Source of the DNA: Perkinsus chesapeaki
Taxonomy: Eukaryota > Perkinsozoa > Perkinsida > Perkinsidae
NCBI GenBank assembly: GCA_013115145.1
Contig: JAAPAO010000039.1
Span: 4,563 to 68,562 of the forward strand
Direction of reading: 5' to 3'
Length of the DNA: 64,000 bases
Shown here: positions 30,002 to 42,759 of the stretch, piece after piece
Layout: each line of letters starts with the position of its first letter
Position numbering within the stretch: position 1 is the first letter of the stretch
Made by a program: the position numbers and the translations under genes
The notes under the pieces: generated by a model
What the model saw: only the letters and a program-made list of their open reading frames with translations
What the model was told of the DNA's origin: nothing
The model's database searches: none

Positions 30002-33000
30002 TTAGAGACCGTCGAATTCTTTAAGGTCGACCTCGTCTGATCCGTCCATCGCATCTTCGGGTAAATAGTCCTTATCTTGGGGCTCCAGATTTTCGCCGTA
30101 TCTGATTGTGACGGTATAACATATATTCTCGTGGCCGCAATGGAAACCAAGCGCCGTTTTTTTTTCAAAATCTTTCCTAGCGCGGTCGCAAATGTACATG
30201 AAAAAGGAAAAACGGAAAGATTTCCCGCATTTGCATTTTACATATAATTCATCTCCCTGGAAAATGGAGATAACGATCACAAAGTATCCTACTGTGAAGT
30301 GACATGCATGGTAAAAATGCTACATTTTCATCCCGAGGTGGTATAGATGTTTCGTGCCAATGACCTCAACCGTCACAGTACTCTTTCACATTGCCTTATC
30401 GACCACATGCTCGCAGCAGCCCCTTTTACTGAATTGCTAGATTGACCATCTCCAATAGCTTTTCAATACTATCCTCATCATCTCGATCCACTTGGGTAAA
30501 ACTCACCAATGAATACCTGATACAGAGACACAAGGAAGTAGACAAAGCGAGCGACATGTCAGCGAGCACTGCTCGCCGAGCAGCTAAGATCAACCACACT
30601 GCACCAACTGATTGATGTTGATACTGTAGTAATTAGCTGATTTCAATCAATACTGGTATGAATGTATCAACTTGATATTGCTAGTAATTAGCCAATGCTG
30701 TTAACTACTGTTATTGGTCACACTAACTATTGTTCACACTTGATACTAATCTAATTATATCAAAATTAATAAGAATATCAACCTTAACACAATATATATA
30801 AAGGGTGTCCCATAACTTTTCATCCAATTTCGAATGAGAGTTTCTCCCCAACCAGGAAGCGTTTGATGATGCAATTTTGAAGGTATATTCGGGGAGGTTT
30901 CAAAATTATACTGGCGGAGTTATGCGCCGCTACTCGACCTCTGGTATTCACACGAGCTCTGCGCGTGAAAATTTTTCGGGAGGTCAAAAACTCGGGAATT
31001 TTGACCCAATTTTTTTTCATCGCGATCGTTTAGTAACCCAACCAGGATGCTAATCGCGGAAAAAAAATCATCCCGAAATACGTTAACTTAATTGATATTA
31101 TTAAATACCAATTGATCCAATGATAATCAAATCCCTTATTATCAAATTATCTACATTACCAAACTCCCGCGCCCACTATACACTAAATTTTCAAAAAATA
31201 CACTACGCATAAAAATACAGTTTTTCAGCACCTTTCGAGTAACATCAGCAATATTACAAGCCTTTTGGAAAATACCAATTTTTCCCGGCCCAATTTTTTT
31301 CTTTTCCACAAACATTATATGCTCGTATATTACTCTTGCAATAACTCAGCCATTTTTATCGTCAATTGCCTCATCTTGTCGCTCAAACCTTCCTGCATTT
31401 TCAAACATAAATCCGTCGTATCGCAGTCCAAGAAGTACTCCAATTTGTCGCTAGAGGATGCAACCAGGTCACATTTCGTGAGCACCTGCCATCCAAAATT
31501 TGCCACACGTAGAACACTGCTCGCTAAGGTACTGCTGGTTCACATGGACGGGAGGAAAATTCAGATATTGAAAAGTTTCGCAACATGGAAATATCCAAAC
31601 GAGAAACAGGGAAGGCAGAACGATGAGCGACGAACTGGAAAATGATGAATATGAATAATCATAATATGACACGTACCAAAAATTTTTCCTTAAAAAACCA
31701 AGTCAGTTGAGTATTTCAATTCTATACCCACGATAGCAGAGCTGTCATAGAGAGTTTAAGGTTGATATGAGCAGTGGTTGAGGAATTGGGCCATTGGCAC
31801 GGAAGTGACTCTTTAGATTGCGTGGACTGTACTGATTGTGATCATAATGATCTAATTATTATATATTAGTAATCATTATCCTCCCAACCCCCTTCTCCCA
31901 ATTATCACATTAATATGCGGCAAATCAATATTGACCATCACCGACAGCGCCGATAAAGCTCCAGATATGAACTTGGGTGTATCGGAAATGAACATAACAT
32001 CCAAGCAATACCTAACAGGTGAAAAAAACAACAAATCTCTAGCGGAGCGAAGCAGCCGTCTAAATTTCCCTACACTCCACAAAGTCGCATATCGAGCCTG
32101 TTGGTAAAGAAATCGACCAAGTCCTTCATAACTGGGATATGAGAGTAGAGCTCAATTTGACCTAACAAGCAAGATACCACCCCTAAATCGATCAACTGGG
32201 CGAGCGCTAAATCACCTGGGCAGTCCAGCATGAAATACTCGTCATCATCAAATTGGTTGATTTGTTCTTCAAGCCAGTCAAGGCCCTCCTCCAAGACGTA
32301 TCTGCCAACATAAATCCACAACCGGGAAAATGCTAGGTGAAATTAATCCGGCGAGTTGCTTGAATTACTACTACTCATAACATTCAATAACATACACTAG
32401 TCAAACTACAACTAATTTTATTAACTATAAATACATCTCAAGTAGTAAAATTAACATACCGAGTGCTCTACTTTGTACAATTAATAAGTCGTAAGAACAT
32501 TAATTCATTTATTATTTTTCTATACATTAGTAATCTCCAACACTGATTGACATATCTGCACGCTGGCAACAACAGTCATTTACTACAACAGCCACTAATC
32601 CAAAATTCAAAATTAAGTCAACACCGAACACGAGATTCCTGCATGTATACACCTCACAAGAGCAGCATCGTTTGCAGCCAAACTGAGGCAAATTCCGGCG
32701 TCCGGAAACCCAAAATTTAGCTCAGCACAACCCCCCCCCAAGCCCTATTACTCCATTGCCATGACCAGACCCCCATTGGGGCCTAGCTCACATTCTTCTA
32801 CGACGTCATCGAGGGACACCTAAAGGCAATCTAGATCATTATGCACGCCTGGGGTTGCGAAGAAGGATGATGACAGAAATTCCTAGAATATCCTCCTCGT
32901 GGTAAACTAGGTGTATATTCTGCTCCACTGTATGACGCGAGAAGCACGCTTGGAGCTAAGATCTCAAGACTTCCAATGTAAGGGAAGTATCTCGGAGCAA

Positions 33001-33762
33001 CTCGTACCATGACCAACGAATTATACAAGTGAAATAAGTTCCTATCCTTCATCCATATGTGTATTGCAGCTACAAAGATACTTTGCGCACTCTGAAGATT
33101 CAAGCTCCGCTACACCGATATATTCTCAAAAACCACTTGCCCAGGAAAAACCGCGCGCCTCAAAATTCCCTTCCGAAGCTACAGTACCAAATCACATATA
33201 TTAACCGCACAGGGATAGGCGAAGGCTTCCGCTGCTGGATCCAAATTGATAACTCTGACCGGCCCTGAAAGGAACGGATGCATCATCAGTTTGCCAAAAG
33301 GGCGGGCAAGGAACACCGAACGCTCTCTTCGGAAATTTCATGCTCCTTTTGCACATACTATTCACAACATCCTTGGGAACGCTCTTCGACTTCCAAAAAA
33401 TGAATTTCATTTCGAGACTGGATGGATCCTAAGATGGGCAAACTCCCCGGAAAAAGTGCAGACATTTCCGCAAAAATGGAGCCGAAGATCCAGAAAATTT
33501 TGCCCGCTAACAACGATTACGTACAATTCACTTTAACGTGATTGCACTAACTAAGGGGGATCTTTGACAATGATATCTTAGGTTGATTCAAGCACGACAT
33601 AAATAATACATGAACCCATATGCTTCAGAATTCTTTAAATCCCAAGTCATTTTCCCCTTCTCTATTACGTCCAATCGCAGCGTAATGCTCAAACACTGTA
33701 TTGCAGTACGTTGACTTGCCCGACCCTGCTGGGCCCATCACAAGCTGGCCGAATTTAGTCAT
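30002..33762 (-). CDS. GPN3: GPN-loop GTPase 3, 9 exons
   Basis: Predicted 284 aa, the same length as human GPN3. GPN3 acts with GPN1 in assembly and nuclear import of RNA polymerase II. Exons: 33762-33669, 33264-33188, 32819-32752, 32301-32216, 32161-32074, 32011-31909, 31485-31334, 30516-30430, 30101-30002; all GT-AG with consistent phases. Motifs: P-loop GPAGSGKST at residues 10-18, NLDPAAE, the family-defining GPN at 70-72 (ELGPNGGL), [11 protein letters not shown] from 106, [18 protein letters not shown] (G4, TKCD at 175-178), [10 protein letters not shown], and AIQYGENLEP followed by the acidic tail [11 protein letters not shown]. Every nucleotide-binding motif is intact. Introns hold distracting open frames, including a pseudo zinc-finger-like CKCG...HCGH run at about 30130-30240 that is spliced out. 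Confidence 0.96.
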
Positions 33763-33795
33763 AGAAACAATAGCTGCAAAGTAGTAATAATAATA

Positions 33796-33868
33796 CCCCA
33801 CCCAGGAATAGAACCCTCGCCCATCTGCTTAATAGACAGCCACCTTATCCACTGGACTATAACTCCAA
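33796..33868 (-). other. Degenerate tRNA-like sequence upstream of GPN3
   Basis: Minus strand: GGAGTTATAGTCCAGTGGATAAGG resembles the 5' half of an Arg- or Leu-type tRNA, followed by GGCTGTCTATTAAGCAG (anticodon-arm-like) and the B-box-like GGGTTCTATTCC. Acceptor and T stems do not pair well. It ends about 35 bp before the GPN3 start codon on the same strand, so it would lie in the 5' UTR or promoter. Confidence 0.5.
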
Positions 33869-34290
33869 ACAAAATATAACTTTTTGGAGACTATGACGTA
33901 TAACAAGAAAAGCGTATAAGATGCAGAGACCGAGTTATCTGGCTCCCAGAGATGCTTCGTCCTTATCGCCAGACCCCAGCCCACGATTTGCAACATTCAC
34001 ATTTTACATTGGACAGAAATATCATAGACCAATCGAGACAATCAAATTCAATTACCCATCATCGAGTCGAAGACTCCTGCGCGCCACAAAATTCCTTCCT
34101 CGCCAACAGCATCCGCTCAACAACAATGTCGAGAGATACCTCGGAATTTTTGGGCGCGCGAAAATAATATTTGCATAGGATTACGATTCGAAAGTCGAAT
34201 TTGTCGAACATTTTTTTCATGATTTTATCAATAATAATATTCCAATCAAAAGCTTCGTACGTGCTCTTTAATTCGGGTTTGCCCAAACAG
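33869..34290. other. Intergenic region
   Basis: About 420 bp between the GPN3 upstream region and the stop codon of the RRM/KH gene. Short overlapping frames only; nothing recognised. Confidence 0.4.
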
Positions 34291-37200
34291 CTACTGCCGC
34301 CAAAACCTCCACGTTGTGACCTCCGAACCCTTCCCTCGTCCTCCTGGCTCGTCCATCAGACCGATCCCGTTCGCCCTTAGTAGATCCCTGATCCGATCGG
34401 CCTCCTTAAAATTGCACATTCGCCGAGCCTCGTTTCGTTCATCAATTAACTTCTCAATCTCTTCTATGCTCGGTACATTAGCCGGCCACTCAAACTCCGC
34501 ACTCTCTCCGTCACGCGCCCGGAAATACCCTCTAGGATAGAACTCCCCTCCATGCCAGCCCTCGCTTCCCTCCCATTGATGATGATGCCCATTCTGGTTC
34601 TCCTGACCCCCCGCCACCGAGTCGACCGAAGTACTGCTCTGTGCCAAAAGAGGATGCTCTTTCATGGTGACAGTTAGCCCCTCCGGAAAGTCTAAATTGT
34701 AGTCCTTGCAGTAGCTGCGGTACTCCTCATAGATCCCTTCCAAAAGGACTTCGACTTCTCTAGTGGCTGTACGATACCTGAGATAATAAATGGGGGAATT
34801 ATTCCGTTTCGGACTAGATTACTCAGCGATTGAGAGCGAATAGATTCTTAAAATGTGTTAAGACTGATTCCCAGGGTGGAATTATCGAAGCACGATTACA
34901 CAAGAACCCGCCTAAGTCCCATAGCGCCAAGTCCAATGCGTATCCTAGCTCCAAGCATGCACGATACTCCTAAACTCACCCAATTGGATCCACACATGAT
35001 ATGCATAAATGCAGTGGCTCATTGGATTCCTGTCTCAAATTGCCTTCCAAAAAGCCTGAGCCTCTCCCTCTCAATCGGAGCTTGGCATCGGACATCTTAA
35101 CAATCCTTTTCATGTTAACTCCCTTCGTTCCGATAATCCGCCGGGCCACGTGGAAATCACGATCATTCTCAATTCCAATTTCGAACCGACAAGTATACCT
35201 GAGTCACAAAGATTTTGGGAAATTTCGGGAAAGTTTCGAAAAATTTACGGGAATTTCGACCATTTCAAAAAAAAATTTAGCAAAAGCTCGGAAACTAGAC
35301 AAAGAACTCAACTGAAGCCCAATAAAGAGGAAACACTACAAATAAAACCAATTAAAATTCCCGAAAAATCTTTGGTAACAAAAGGAAACAGTCCGAAATT
35401 TCACATAAAATTTCAACCTGATCTGCCCATCTACTTTCTGATCGTTTGACCTTCACTTTTGCGCGGACCAGTATCATCTTGAGGCACCGCAGAGATAGTC
35501 CTGTCAGCTCCCCGCTCGCCGGAAACATCTTCATCGGTCACGAAAGAACGAGAGCGTGGATGATACCCAAAGGAGTCGCAATAGGACGCGCTCGGCAGGG
35601 AAGGGGCTTCGGGGTTAGACCGCTCAGCTACGACGACGAAGTCGGTTTGAAGGGCTGAGTCCTCCGAGAGGCATACTTGACGTTGGGGCCCTGGTGGGTA
35701 GAACCTGTCCAGGAACGGAGATTAATCTAGCCTCACGGAAGCATGTTCCTAATATCGATCGAGCGATCGATTATGGTTTGACACAGAATATGAAACAAGT
35801 TCGAGACTACACCTGAAGAAATCCTGGTATAGGGGATTTCTACAAGCCGAGCCCTAATTTCCGAAAAAATGCATAACAAAGCGCAGGAACTGAACAAGTT
35901 CTTCCAAGAAGCCAACTTGGATCCATAATTATCATCATCCTGCCCTTTCGATTACTCACCACTCGACACACAGCCTTCCCTTCACACCATTCAAGACCTT
36001 ATCATTCAGTACTCTAATTGACGTTGCAGCATCATCCCAAGTATAAAATCGGATAATAGCGGACTCTCCTCCGGGGCAAATTTGAACACCCTCCACTTCA
36101 CCATACAGCCCAAACACCTATAAGGCCATAACCCTACAACTTGCGACCAAGCATGAAATTTTCCATATATTTCCAAGAAACTTTCCGTGAAAATATTATT
36201 GACAAATATTCAATAGACATTGAGGAATCCTCCCTCGGCTGGATGACATTAATATTCCTATTACGTCCTCCGACTTGCCGACATCCCGTAGTGCTCAAAA
36301 TCTTCTAGATTTTATGAGAACATTTTAATGACCAAATATTATTAATTCCATTAATAATCGCGCCTCATAAACCGATCAGGGCAGATTTTTCTTGAAAATT
36401 TTCCAAAAATTTACCCAAATTTTTGGTGGTCGACAGCATATGTGGACGAGTACGAAGAGCAGTCGTATCGGAGAGAGAGAGGAGCCTTCGCCACATTCCC
36501 GTGGAGTATAACCTTCCTTAAGTCGGGCTCAAGCAACTGGTACGTGAATGTCATACCAGTAACGTAGACAAGGACACAATAGGGAGATGGGGACACGTTG
36601 AGCTTAGAAATGCTGTTTTCCTGAAAGGGATAATGTAATGAGGAAGTTACATGAAATAATATATAAATGTAGTCAGGCGTAGACATTATATCCGCCCATT
36701 TGATGCCAAACAAGTGCAAGCAACCTTTCCAAAGGAGCAAGACGAGATGATAATACCAACTGTGAGCAAGAGGTCAGCCACGTCCGTATTACATCAGCAG
36801 GATATTCTTCGACGTTATTAAGGAAGTGCATAAGATGGGAGCTTAACTCGTGCACCTAACAGGAGAAAAAGATTCTCATTTTCATTGAGAATGTTTCCCA
36901 CGAGTCCTGAGGCTCTCTTAACAAGATGCAATGAGATGTATGTGAGAGAGAATAGGTTCTATGCTAATCGAAGCTGGCAGGTCCTCACCGAAAGCCGCAG
37001 AAATTCTCGCAATTTTCCCAGAAAAATTTGCTAAATTTTACCCCATAAGTTGTAGCGCCCGCAGGCGTATCTTTGTCGATACAACTGCCACCAGTGTCGC
37101 CAACTGAACAGTCCTTGCCTTGAGCGTTCTCGGCTGCCTTAGCTGAGAAGGGGAATCCTTAGGTCAAGCGTGCAAGATACATAATAGCTCACCTAGGAGT

Positions 37201-37537
37201 ACCCTGACATGTTCTACATCTGCTATATTGAAGTCAGATATGTCTTCTGAATAGTAGTGCACGGGTTGATTCTGCATTACTTTTACTATCCCTATCAGGC
37301 CTCGAAATGAAGGATAACCTTCTGACAATTAACTTCACGTATGGGAAACGCACCGGCAGCAGCACAAAAGCCGTAATTTCGAGGCGCGTGACGTTTTAAT
37401 GAAACGCTGTTCGAGTTGTTCTGGAACCACTTCTCCGATCGCGTAAGAATTGATTTACTCATCAGCCCGTACAGTGTCGATGTTGAAAATTCGTTTTTCT
37501 CAAGCGAACTTTGCTTGACCGAAGAATCGGCACACAT
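34291..37537 (-). CDS. RNA-binding protein with RRM, KH and CysRS-like C-terminal motif; start uncertain
   Basis: Exons traced with matching phases: 36620-36513 (RRM first half, YCVLVYVTGMTF), 36117-35960 (RRM second half, VFGLYGEVEGV ... ESAIIRFYTWDDA), 35704-35435 (linker), 35198-34980 (KH: RRIIGTKGVNMKRIV, KLRLRGRGSGFLEG, PLHLCISC) and 34777-34291. The last exon continues the KH extension (YRTATREVEVLLEGIYEEY) and ends with a helix and motif seen at the C-terminus of cysteinyl-tRNA synthetases (EIEKLIDERNEARR, NFKEADRIRDLLRANGI, LMDEPGG, then TTWRFW). Upstream exon-like pieces at about 36859-36690, 37150-37040 and 37537-37320 (KAAENAQGKDC; SSVKQSSLEKNEF) are probably its N-terminus, with an ATG at 37537. 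No synthetase catalytic core (HIGH, KMSKS) is present, so it is not a CysRS. Likely role: mRNA binding. Confidence 0.82.
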
Positions 37538-38552
37538 AAGTGGCTGCTGCGTCGAGCCCAGCCGCATCTTCTTCGGCCCTTGCCACAATCTTTTCTGTTT
37601 TTTCCTTCTTCCGGCAGCGTTGTACTTCGGAAGTTAGTGGTGTGATGACATAGTGACAATAGTAGAGATGTTCATAGTTCAGTGATGACTCGAACGATCC
37701 GGAGATCGTCCAAGTCATCATAGTATAATATATCCGCTGCCTAGGCGGTCGGTGCTCTGGAGTTGCGATGCATTCAGCTACCTTGTTCGTATATATGCAA
37801 CCACTCTCCTCCACCTCCTTTAAAAGGTGTACCGCGATTCGTCCATGTTTGTTTCGTAAGGCAGCAGCAGGGCCACTTCCATCAAAGGGTCTGTGTTTCT
37901 ATTTTACGATATAACACTTGCGTGCGAGTGGGTCAATGGTGGTGTAATTATATATGGAACCCAAGCCTATTGACTTGCAAATTTCTGAATTGCTTCTGTA
38001 TCACCTCGTTGGATCATCTCGAATCAACCATTACATGAGACATGATCCGGTCAAGTTACCAGCTCAGACAGCAACCTATTTTGGGAGGACCAACCCAAAT
38101 CTCTAGGCGTCGAAAACCGGATATATTTCATTCATGGGACCCGCGTTTATCATTTCGACAGTGGCTCAAGATATCATTGGCAAAGCCATTGAGGCTCTTC
38201 GTTCTACTCTACAAACAAAGCCCTGCGTAGTTTGCGCTCGTTTCGAATCTTCTCAAGAATTACACTTGAACATATACCAGGATTCGAGCAACTCAGAATA
38301 TGTGCGAGGATCGTAATGGTGGTATTCGGTGGTGATAGCCGACTGGCTGATATCGCTTGATCATGACTACCAGCATTAGCTCTTATCGCTCAAGTTTAAG
38401 AGTAATACCAACCTTCCATGGGGTTGCCCCGGAATGTTCTTGCCGGACTTGTAAATTTTACGAGTTTTGTTTTCATATAGGCGATGTTCGTGTGCACATT
38501 TCGGACCAATTATAGCATATCGAAGTGTCTGTTACTGAACTTGTTGTCGTTG
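37538..38552. other. Divergent intergenic region
   Basis: About 1 kb between the likely start of the RRM/KH gene (minus) and the start of DEK (plus), so it probably holds two promoters. On the minus strand, 37560-37640 reads as a hydrophilic RKKEKTEKIVARAEEDAAG stretch that could be an additional 5' exon of the RRM/KH gene. No other signal recognised. Confidence 0.4.
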
Positions 38553-41500
38553 ATGTCATCCGCTACGGACTTGCCAGCCCAGACTCACCCCGAGACGGAG
38601 TCTGACGCCGGCACCTCAGAAGGGGAGGACATCATAAGGAAGAGCACTAGAAGAAGCAAACCTGTTGATCACTTCGCGCCGTCGCAAAAACGCAAAATCG
38701 GAGCGGCTAGGAAGTTCCATGCTGGTGATGGGAAAGGAGAAAAACTGGGGGATATTGAAGTGGTAGGTTCTCGAGGGTTGGGGTAAAGTGATACTAGTGA
38801 TACGGAGGAGGAGGAGATATAATAGAAAGGAGTTTGATAGTAAATATGCTACTAGTGATACGGATGAGGAGATATAATAGAAAGTTAGACAACAAGCAAA
38901 CAAGGAAGTATCTACTTTTAACCCCAGTTGAATATGTTGTTGAAAGATCGGCGATCGCGTTGGAGAATACCTGGTGGTCTCTCCCGGAATTGAACCCAGG
39001 GCCTTTCGGTTGGTAGGTATCCAAGGGGATCGGCAAAGCTCCTGTCGACGGCGAAGGTCTAAAGAGGCTGCATTTGTGTTTGTTTAATTCGGTTGGAAAA
39101 GAAACTACTAGGAAAAGAGACGTGAGTATCTTGAGGTTGACCGTGCATGATACAAAATACGTCAGATTCGTGCATGGAATGGCTGTCAAAGCGCAGAGGA
39201 CCGTGAGAGGATAGAGAAGACTTTGAAGGCCACCAAAAAACAAGAGGTGAGATCATCCTAAACATCGTCCAAATCGCTAGATCAAAGATCCAAATCAAGA
39301 TTCCTTTCAGAATCTCCGCGAGATTGCTCGCACACTTGGCCTGTCTTCATCACAGAGCCGCACTGTTCTTGAGGAAGTAAGTCCAGGATCGTTCTCGAAG
39401 CTTCGAAAACAGGGAATTTTGGAGCGAAAATTTTACTTTTAATCTGAAAAAAAAGTATTCTTAGACCAGAAGTGTCATCGTTAGTCTCCCAAAGAACACC
39501 CGCAGCGAAGGCGATACTTGGTTTTTAATTTTCCGAAGTGAAAAGACTTGCATTCGATGGTGTCAGCTAGGGGCCTCGGAACTGTGCGATGGAGATTCCG
39601 TTTTATATCAAACCTGAGGCCGGAATCAGCTTACACGTTACACTCCCTTCACGTGTCTGTTCGTACTTCTACGGGAACAGCAGAAAGTCGCTCGGAGCCC
39701 GAATTCGGGAAGGCTACGGCAGGAAATTTGGAAGAGCTCGCACAAGCATCTCACGCGCCATCTCGCTTGGCAGGGGCGAGGCTCAGTTTTAGAAAATCAA
39801 TAAGTGAACTTCTGCTTGATTTGTGCGAGAAGATAAACTTTTGTCATTTCAGTCAATTCTCCGTTTCCTCGACGTCCCGAAGGATGAAGGGCTGAAGAAG
39901 GTAAGATGCTTCTTCCGGTGTTGATTTCTGACTGAAGTAAGCTTTAGTCAGAGTTAGTCTCGGGTGGCTGGGAAATTTCTGAGGTGATGCACGTGGTAAC
40001 GTGAATGTTCAAGCTCTCATTCTTCGAAAATCTGCTGAAACTTGCCTTTAATTTTCTGTGAGCTGTTAAGTCAGAGCTTGTCTATCTGTTCGCCTCCCTC
40101 ACTTCAAAGATCGAATATCCTTCTCGATGCACGCTAATCGTTCCCGTCCGATGGTCACCTGAAGAGATCTCAGCAGTGCTGAGTCAGCAGTATAAATATA
40201 TGCGATGTTATGTATAACGTATATGATCTATTATGAGTGTCTTACTCAATTTCCCTCTCGAACAGCTGGAATGTGCTTAAAGTCCAACGTAAAGGGCTTC
40301 GGTTCAATCTGAAGTATTCCTCCAAAGGAATTCTCGGCCGTTTTCAAGGAAACTTCTTGCTAGTAGCTGAATAACTTAATTTCCGTTATACATCAGCCCA
40401 AGTCCAAGAGGAGAGCCTCGGTCACTGGCACCAGGAAGAAGTCTAAGCCGAGCACGAGACAGGGTTCGGGCTTCTCTACGTTCCTTGCCCAGAGGACAAA
40501 GGAACTCAAGGCTACTGAGGCTGGGAAGCTATTGACACCTAAGGAAGTGACTGAAATGCTAAGCGTGGAGTGGACGAGCATGAGCGGGTAAGTTTTGGTG
40601 AGTTAAATCTTTCCAGGATCATCATCGCATTTTCTTCGGGTTAATTATTAATTGCCTTCATTGGAAGTGTTAGCCAATTAAGTTTCATGATAATGTTGAT
40701 TCAATATTGTTACTTTCGTTCCTTCCACCCCAGTGGTGTGGTATCGAAACCCGAAATTGAAACCCGAAGCCCGCAAACCGGGTAGGCAATCAAATTTCGA
40801 GGTCGTAGCGCTCAACGCGATGGTGCCGCTGCCACGCGATGGTGCCTCTGCTGCAGAGGGTTCTGGGTGCCGATATATATATCGACACTAGCGACTTGAC
40901 AGCTATCCGCCGGAGAGACGCCTCACCAGGGAGGGCGGGACGGGAAAAGAAACTAAAACAACTTTAACAACTTGGCGAAAATAACTTCACTTTTGCTCAC
41001 AGTCATCGAAACATACTTCGCTCGCCCATAAAAATCCAAACGCTACATACTCGTAAACGCGCGTGCCAAACTCAATCGGGAGACGTCCTCAAGTAAAAGG
41101 GTTCAACTTCGTTAACTTGTATTATTATTACTAAGTTAGTAATACTAACATTATTGATTTCTCCGTTTATTATCGTCCTCGTTGAAGTTGGTATTTTCTT
41201 AGTCCCGACAAGGCGGCCTTTGGCACACCTCAGAAGGCAGGTCAGAAACGCAAGCGAGGGAGCGCGGCTGGCAAAGCGAAGGCCACTAAGAAAGCCAGGA
41301 AGGTTTCGGAATCGTCGGACAAGGTGACAATGCGCCACTCACTCACTGTGTTTATGGAAAGAGTCGGATAGACTTTGACGAGAACAATGTGATGAGATAT
41401 GGACGAGAAATTTCGGACGAAAACTGGAAAAAGGTACCGGCAATTTTCTGAAGCTCCGGTCAAATTTTGGAGATGATATCGGTAATTTTTGTTCGATATA

Positions 41501-42544
41501 TTTTTTCGGAAGAAGTGTCAGTAATTCTTTGCAGCTCTCGTAGGAAGGGTGTTGCTTATTGCAGCCGACCGATTGGACTCGAAACACCTGTTTTTTGTGG
41601 CACGAAATTTGAGATCGAAATTTTTAGGTTTCGGAATTCCCTTAATGCCGTCGCATTAAATGCCTCCTCTTCGTGGTGCTGCGAGAACTCTTGTGTCAGG
41701 CCGGGGAAGACTCTTCTTCCGACGATTCATCATCTGACAGCTCGAGCTCATCCTCATCATCTTCATCTGAGGATTCGAGCTCGGAGGAACAATCGACTGA
41801 AGAAAGTCCGGAAAAGGGAAAAGATACTTCTAAGGTTAGATTGGCATCCTAGCCTGCTTCCAAGAATTCCCTTCACCGGCCAGAATATAATATTAGGAGA
41901 ACACCTCTCGGAAGGAATGTACAGTATTTAATGCTTCCTTTCCCACATAAATATCTAGCATAAACCCCCTTTGCAAAATTCTCTTCGATCATTCTTTCAA
42001 TGTAACGAGTTTAATGTCGATTTTTTGTCAGGTTAATCTTCAAAATGCTGGACCAGTAAATTTATATGAAACCGTCGAATATGGCGCGGTTACACAATTA
42101 TATTGTCTCTCCTCCTCGGCCTTAGAAACCCTCTTTGACGCCCGAAGAACACATTTCTGTGAGGCTAGATGGACAGTTCCGAAATTCGAAACCCCAACGT
42201 TTACTTTCAAACACGCTGAAACGTTTTCTAGAAATAGATTAACCGTTTCATAAAAGCGTAGATACGGGCGCGCGGGAAATTTAGCGAGTGCGAAGTGACT
42301 ATTATGGATTGCTGAGAATAAAGGCGGGAATTTCACCGAAAATTTTCCCGATTTTTCAGGAAGAGGAATCACATGAAAGTGATGAGCCCGTCGAAGAGAA
42401 AGATGCCGAAAAGTAATTTTTGGGGGAAAATTCTGGGAATTTTTTTTCAGATCTGAGGAGGAAAAGCCCACTAAGAGCGATGATGATGTTGATATTTATG
42501 AAGGAATGGACGACACCGAGGACAACGTTGAGACGCGGGAGTGA
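38553..42544 (+). CDS. DEK: DEK-type chromatin protein, 10 exons
   Basis: Predicted 367 aa (human DEK 375). Exons: 38553-38762, 39017-39121, 39166-39246, 39311-39376, 39853-39900, 40397-40587, 41203-41323, 41700-41834, 42360-42412, 42451-42544; every junction is GT-AG and phases agree. The N-terminal acidic and basic region leads to GKGEKLGDIEV, then the DEK/SAP-like core (GLKRLHLCLFNSVGKETTRK; ATKKQE-NLREIARTLGLSS; SILRFLDVPKDEGLKK). Exon 6 has an HMG-like helix set (FSTFLAQRTKELKA, PKEVTEMLSVEWTSMSG). Exon 7 is Lys/Arg-rich and exon 8 is an almost pure Ser/Asp/Glu tract. The C-terminus is acidic (DDVDIYEGMDDTEDN). Likely role: DNA topology and histone handling in the nucleus. An upstream in-frame ATG at 38484 is an alternative start. 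I do not see a classical C-terminal DEK_C domain. Confidence 0.93.
38968..39014 (-). other. tRNA-like 3' half at the end of DEK intron 1
   Basis: Read on the minus strand: CTACCAACCGAAAGGCCCTGGGTTCAATTCCGGGAGAGACC, with a T-arm-like CCCTGGGTTCAATTCCGGG and B box. On the plus strand it forms the last bases of DEK intron 1, ending at the acceptor ...TTGGTAG just before 39017. The CAACCGAA core recurs in the element at 42684-42740. Confidence 0.5.
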
Positions 42545-42683
42545 AATTTCGGCCAGAATTTTTTGCAAAAACTGGAAATTTTTCATTGGTACCCTAGCTG
42601 AGTTTCGCATATTAAGTAATAAGCAATAGTAGATTATATGCAATTTAATGTCATTTAATCCTACTTGTGTTTATAAAATAAAT

Positions 42684-42740
42684 GACTCCTATGGGATTCG
42701 AACCTGGGTCGTTCGGTTGAAAGGAGGGTGTTTTTTGCAG
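42684..42740 (-). other. tRNA-like 3' half between DEK and the first 4-TM gene
   Basis: Minus strand: CTTTCAACCGAACGACCCAGGTTCGAATCCCATAGGAGTC, with a perfect B box and an acceptor-like TAGGAGT. It shares CAACCGAA and the spacing to the B box with 38968-39014, which suggests one tRNA-derived family. The A-box half is missing. Confidence 0.5.
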
Positions 42741-42759
42741 GGATTTTACGTTTCATTGT

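Noticed and set aside
30120-30280. Zinc-finger-like protein (KCKCGKSF ... [10 protein letters not shown]) suggesting a DPH3/DPH4 gene
   Set aside because: The stretch lies in GPN3 intron 8. Splicing from 30430 to 30101 gives an exact GPN3 C-terminus (AIQ joined to YGENLEP), which explains the locus better.
30820-31020. Possible separate gene in the 30.5-31.3 kb region
   Set aside because: It falls inside the 817-bp GPN3 intron 7, and no domain was seen.
38134-38316. Plus-strand frame resembling a short protein (STVAQDIIGKAIEAL)
   Set aside because: No start context, no domain and no splice partner; treated as chance.
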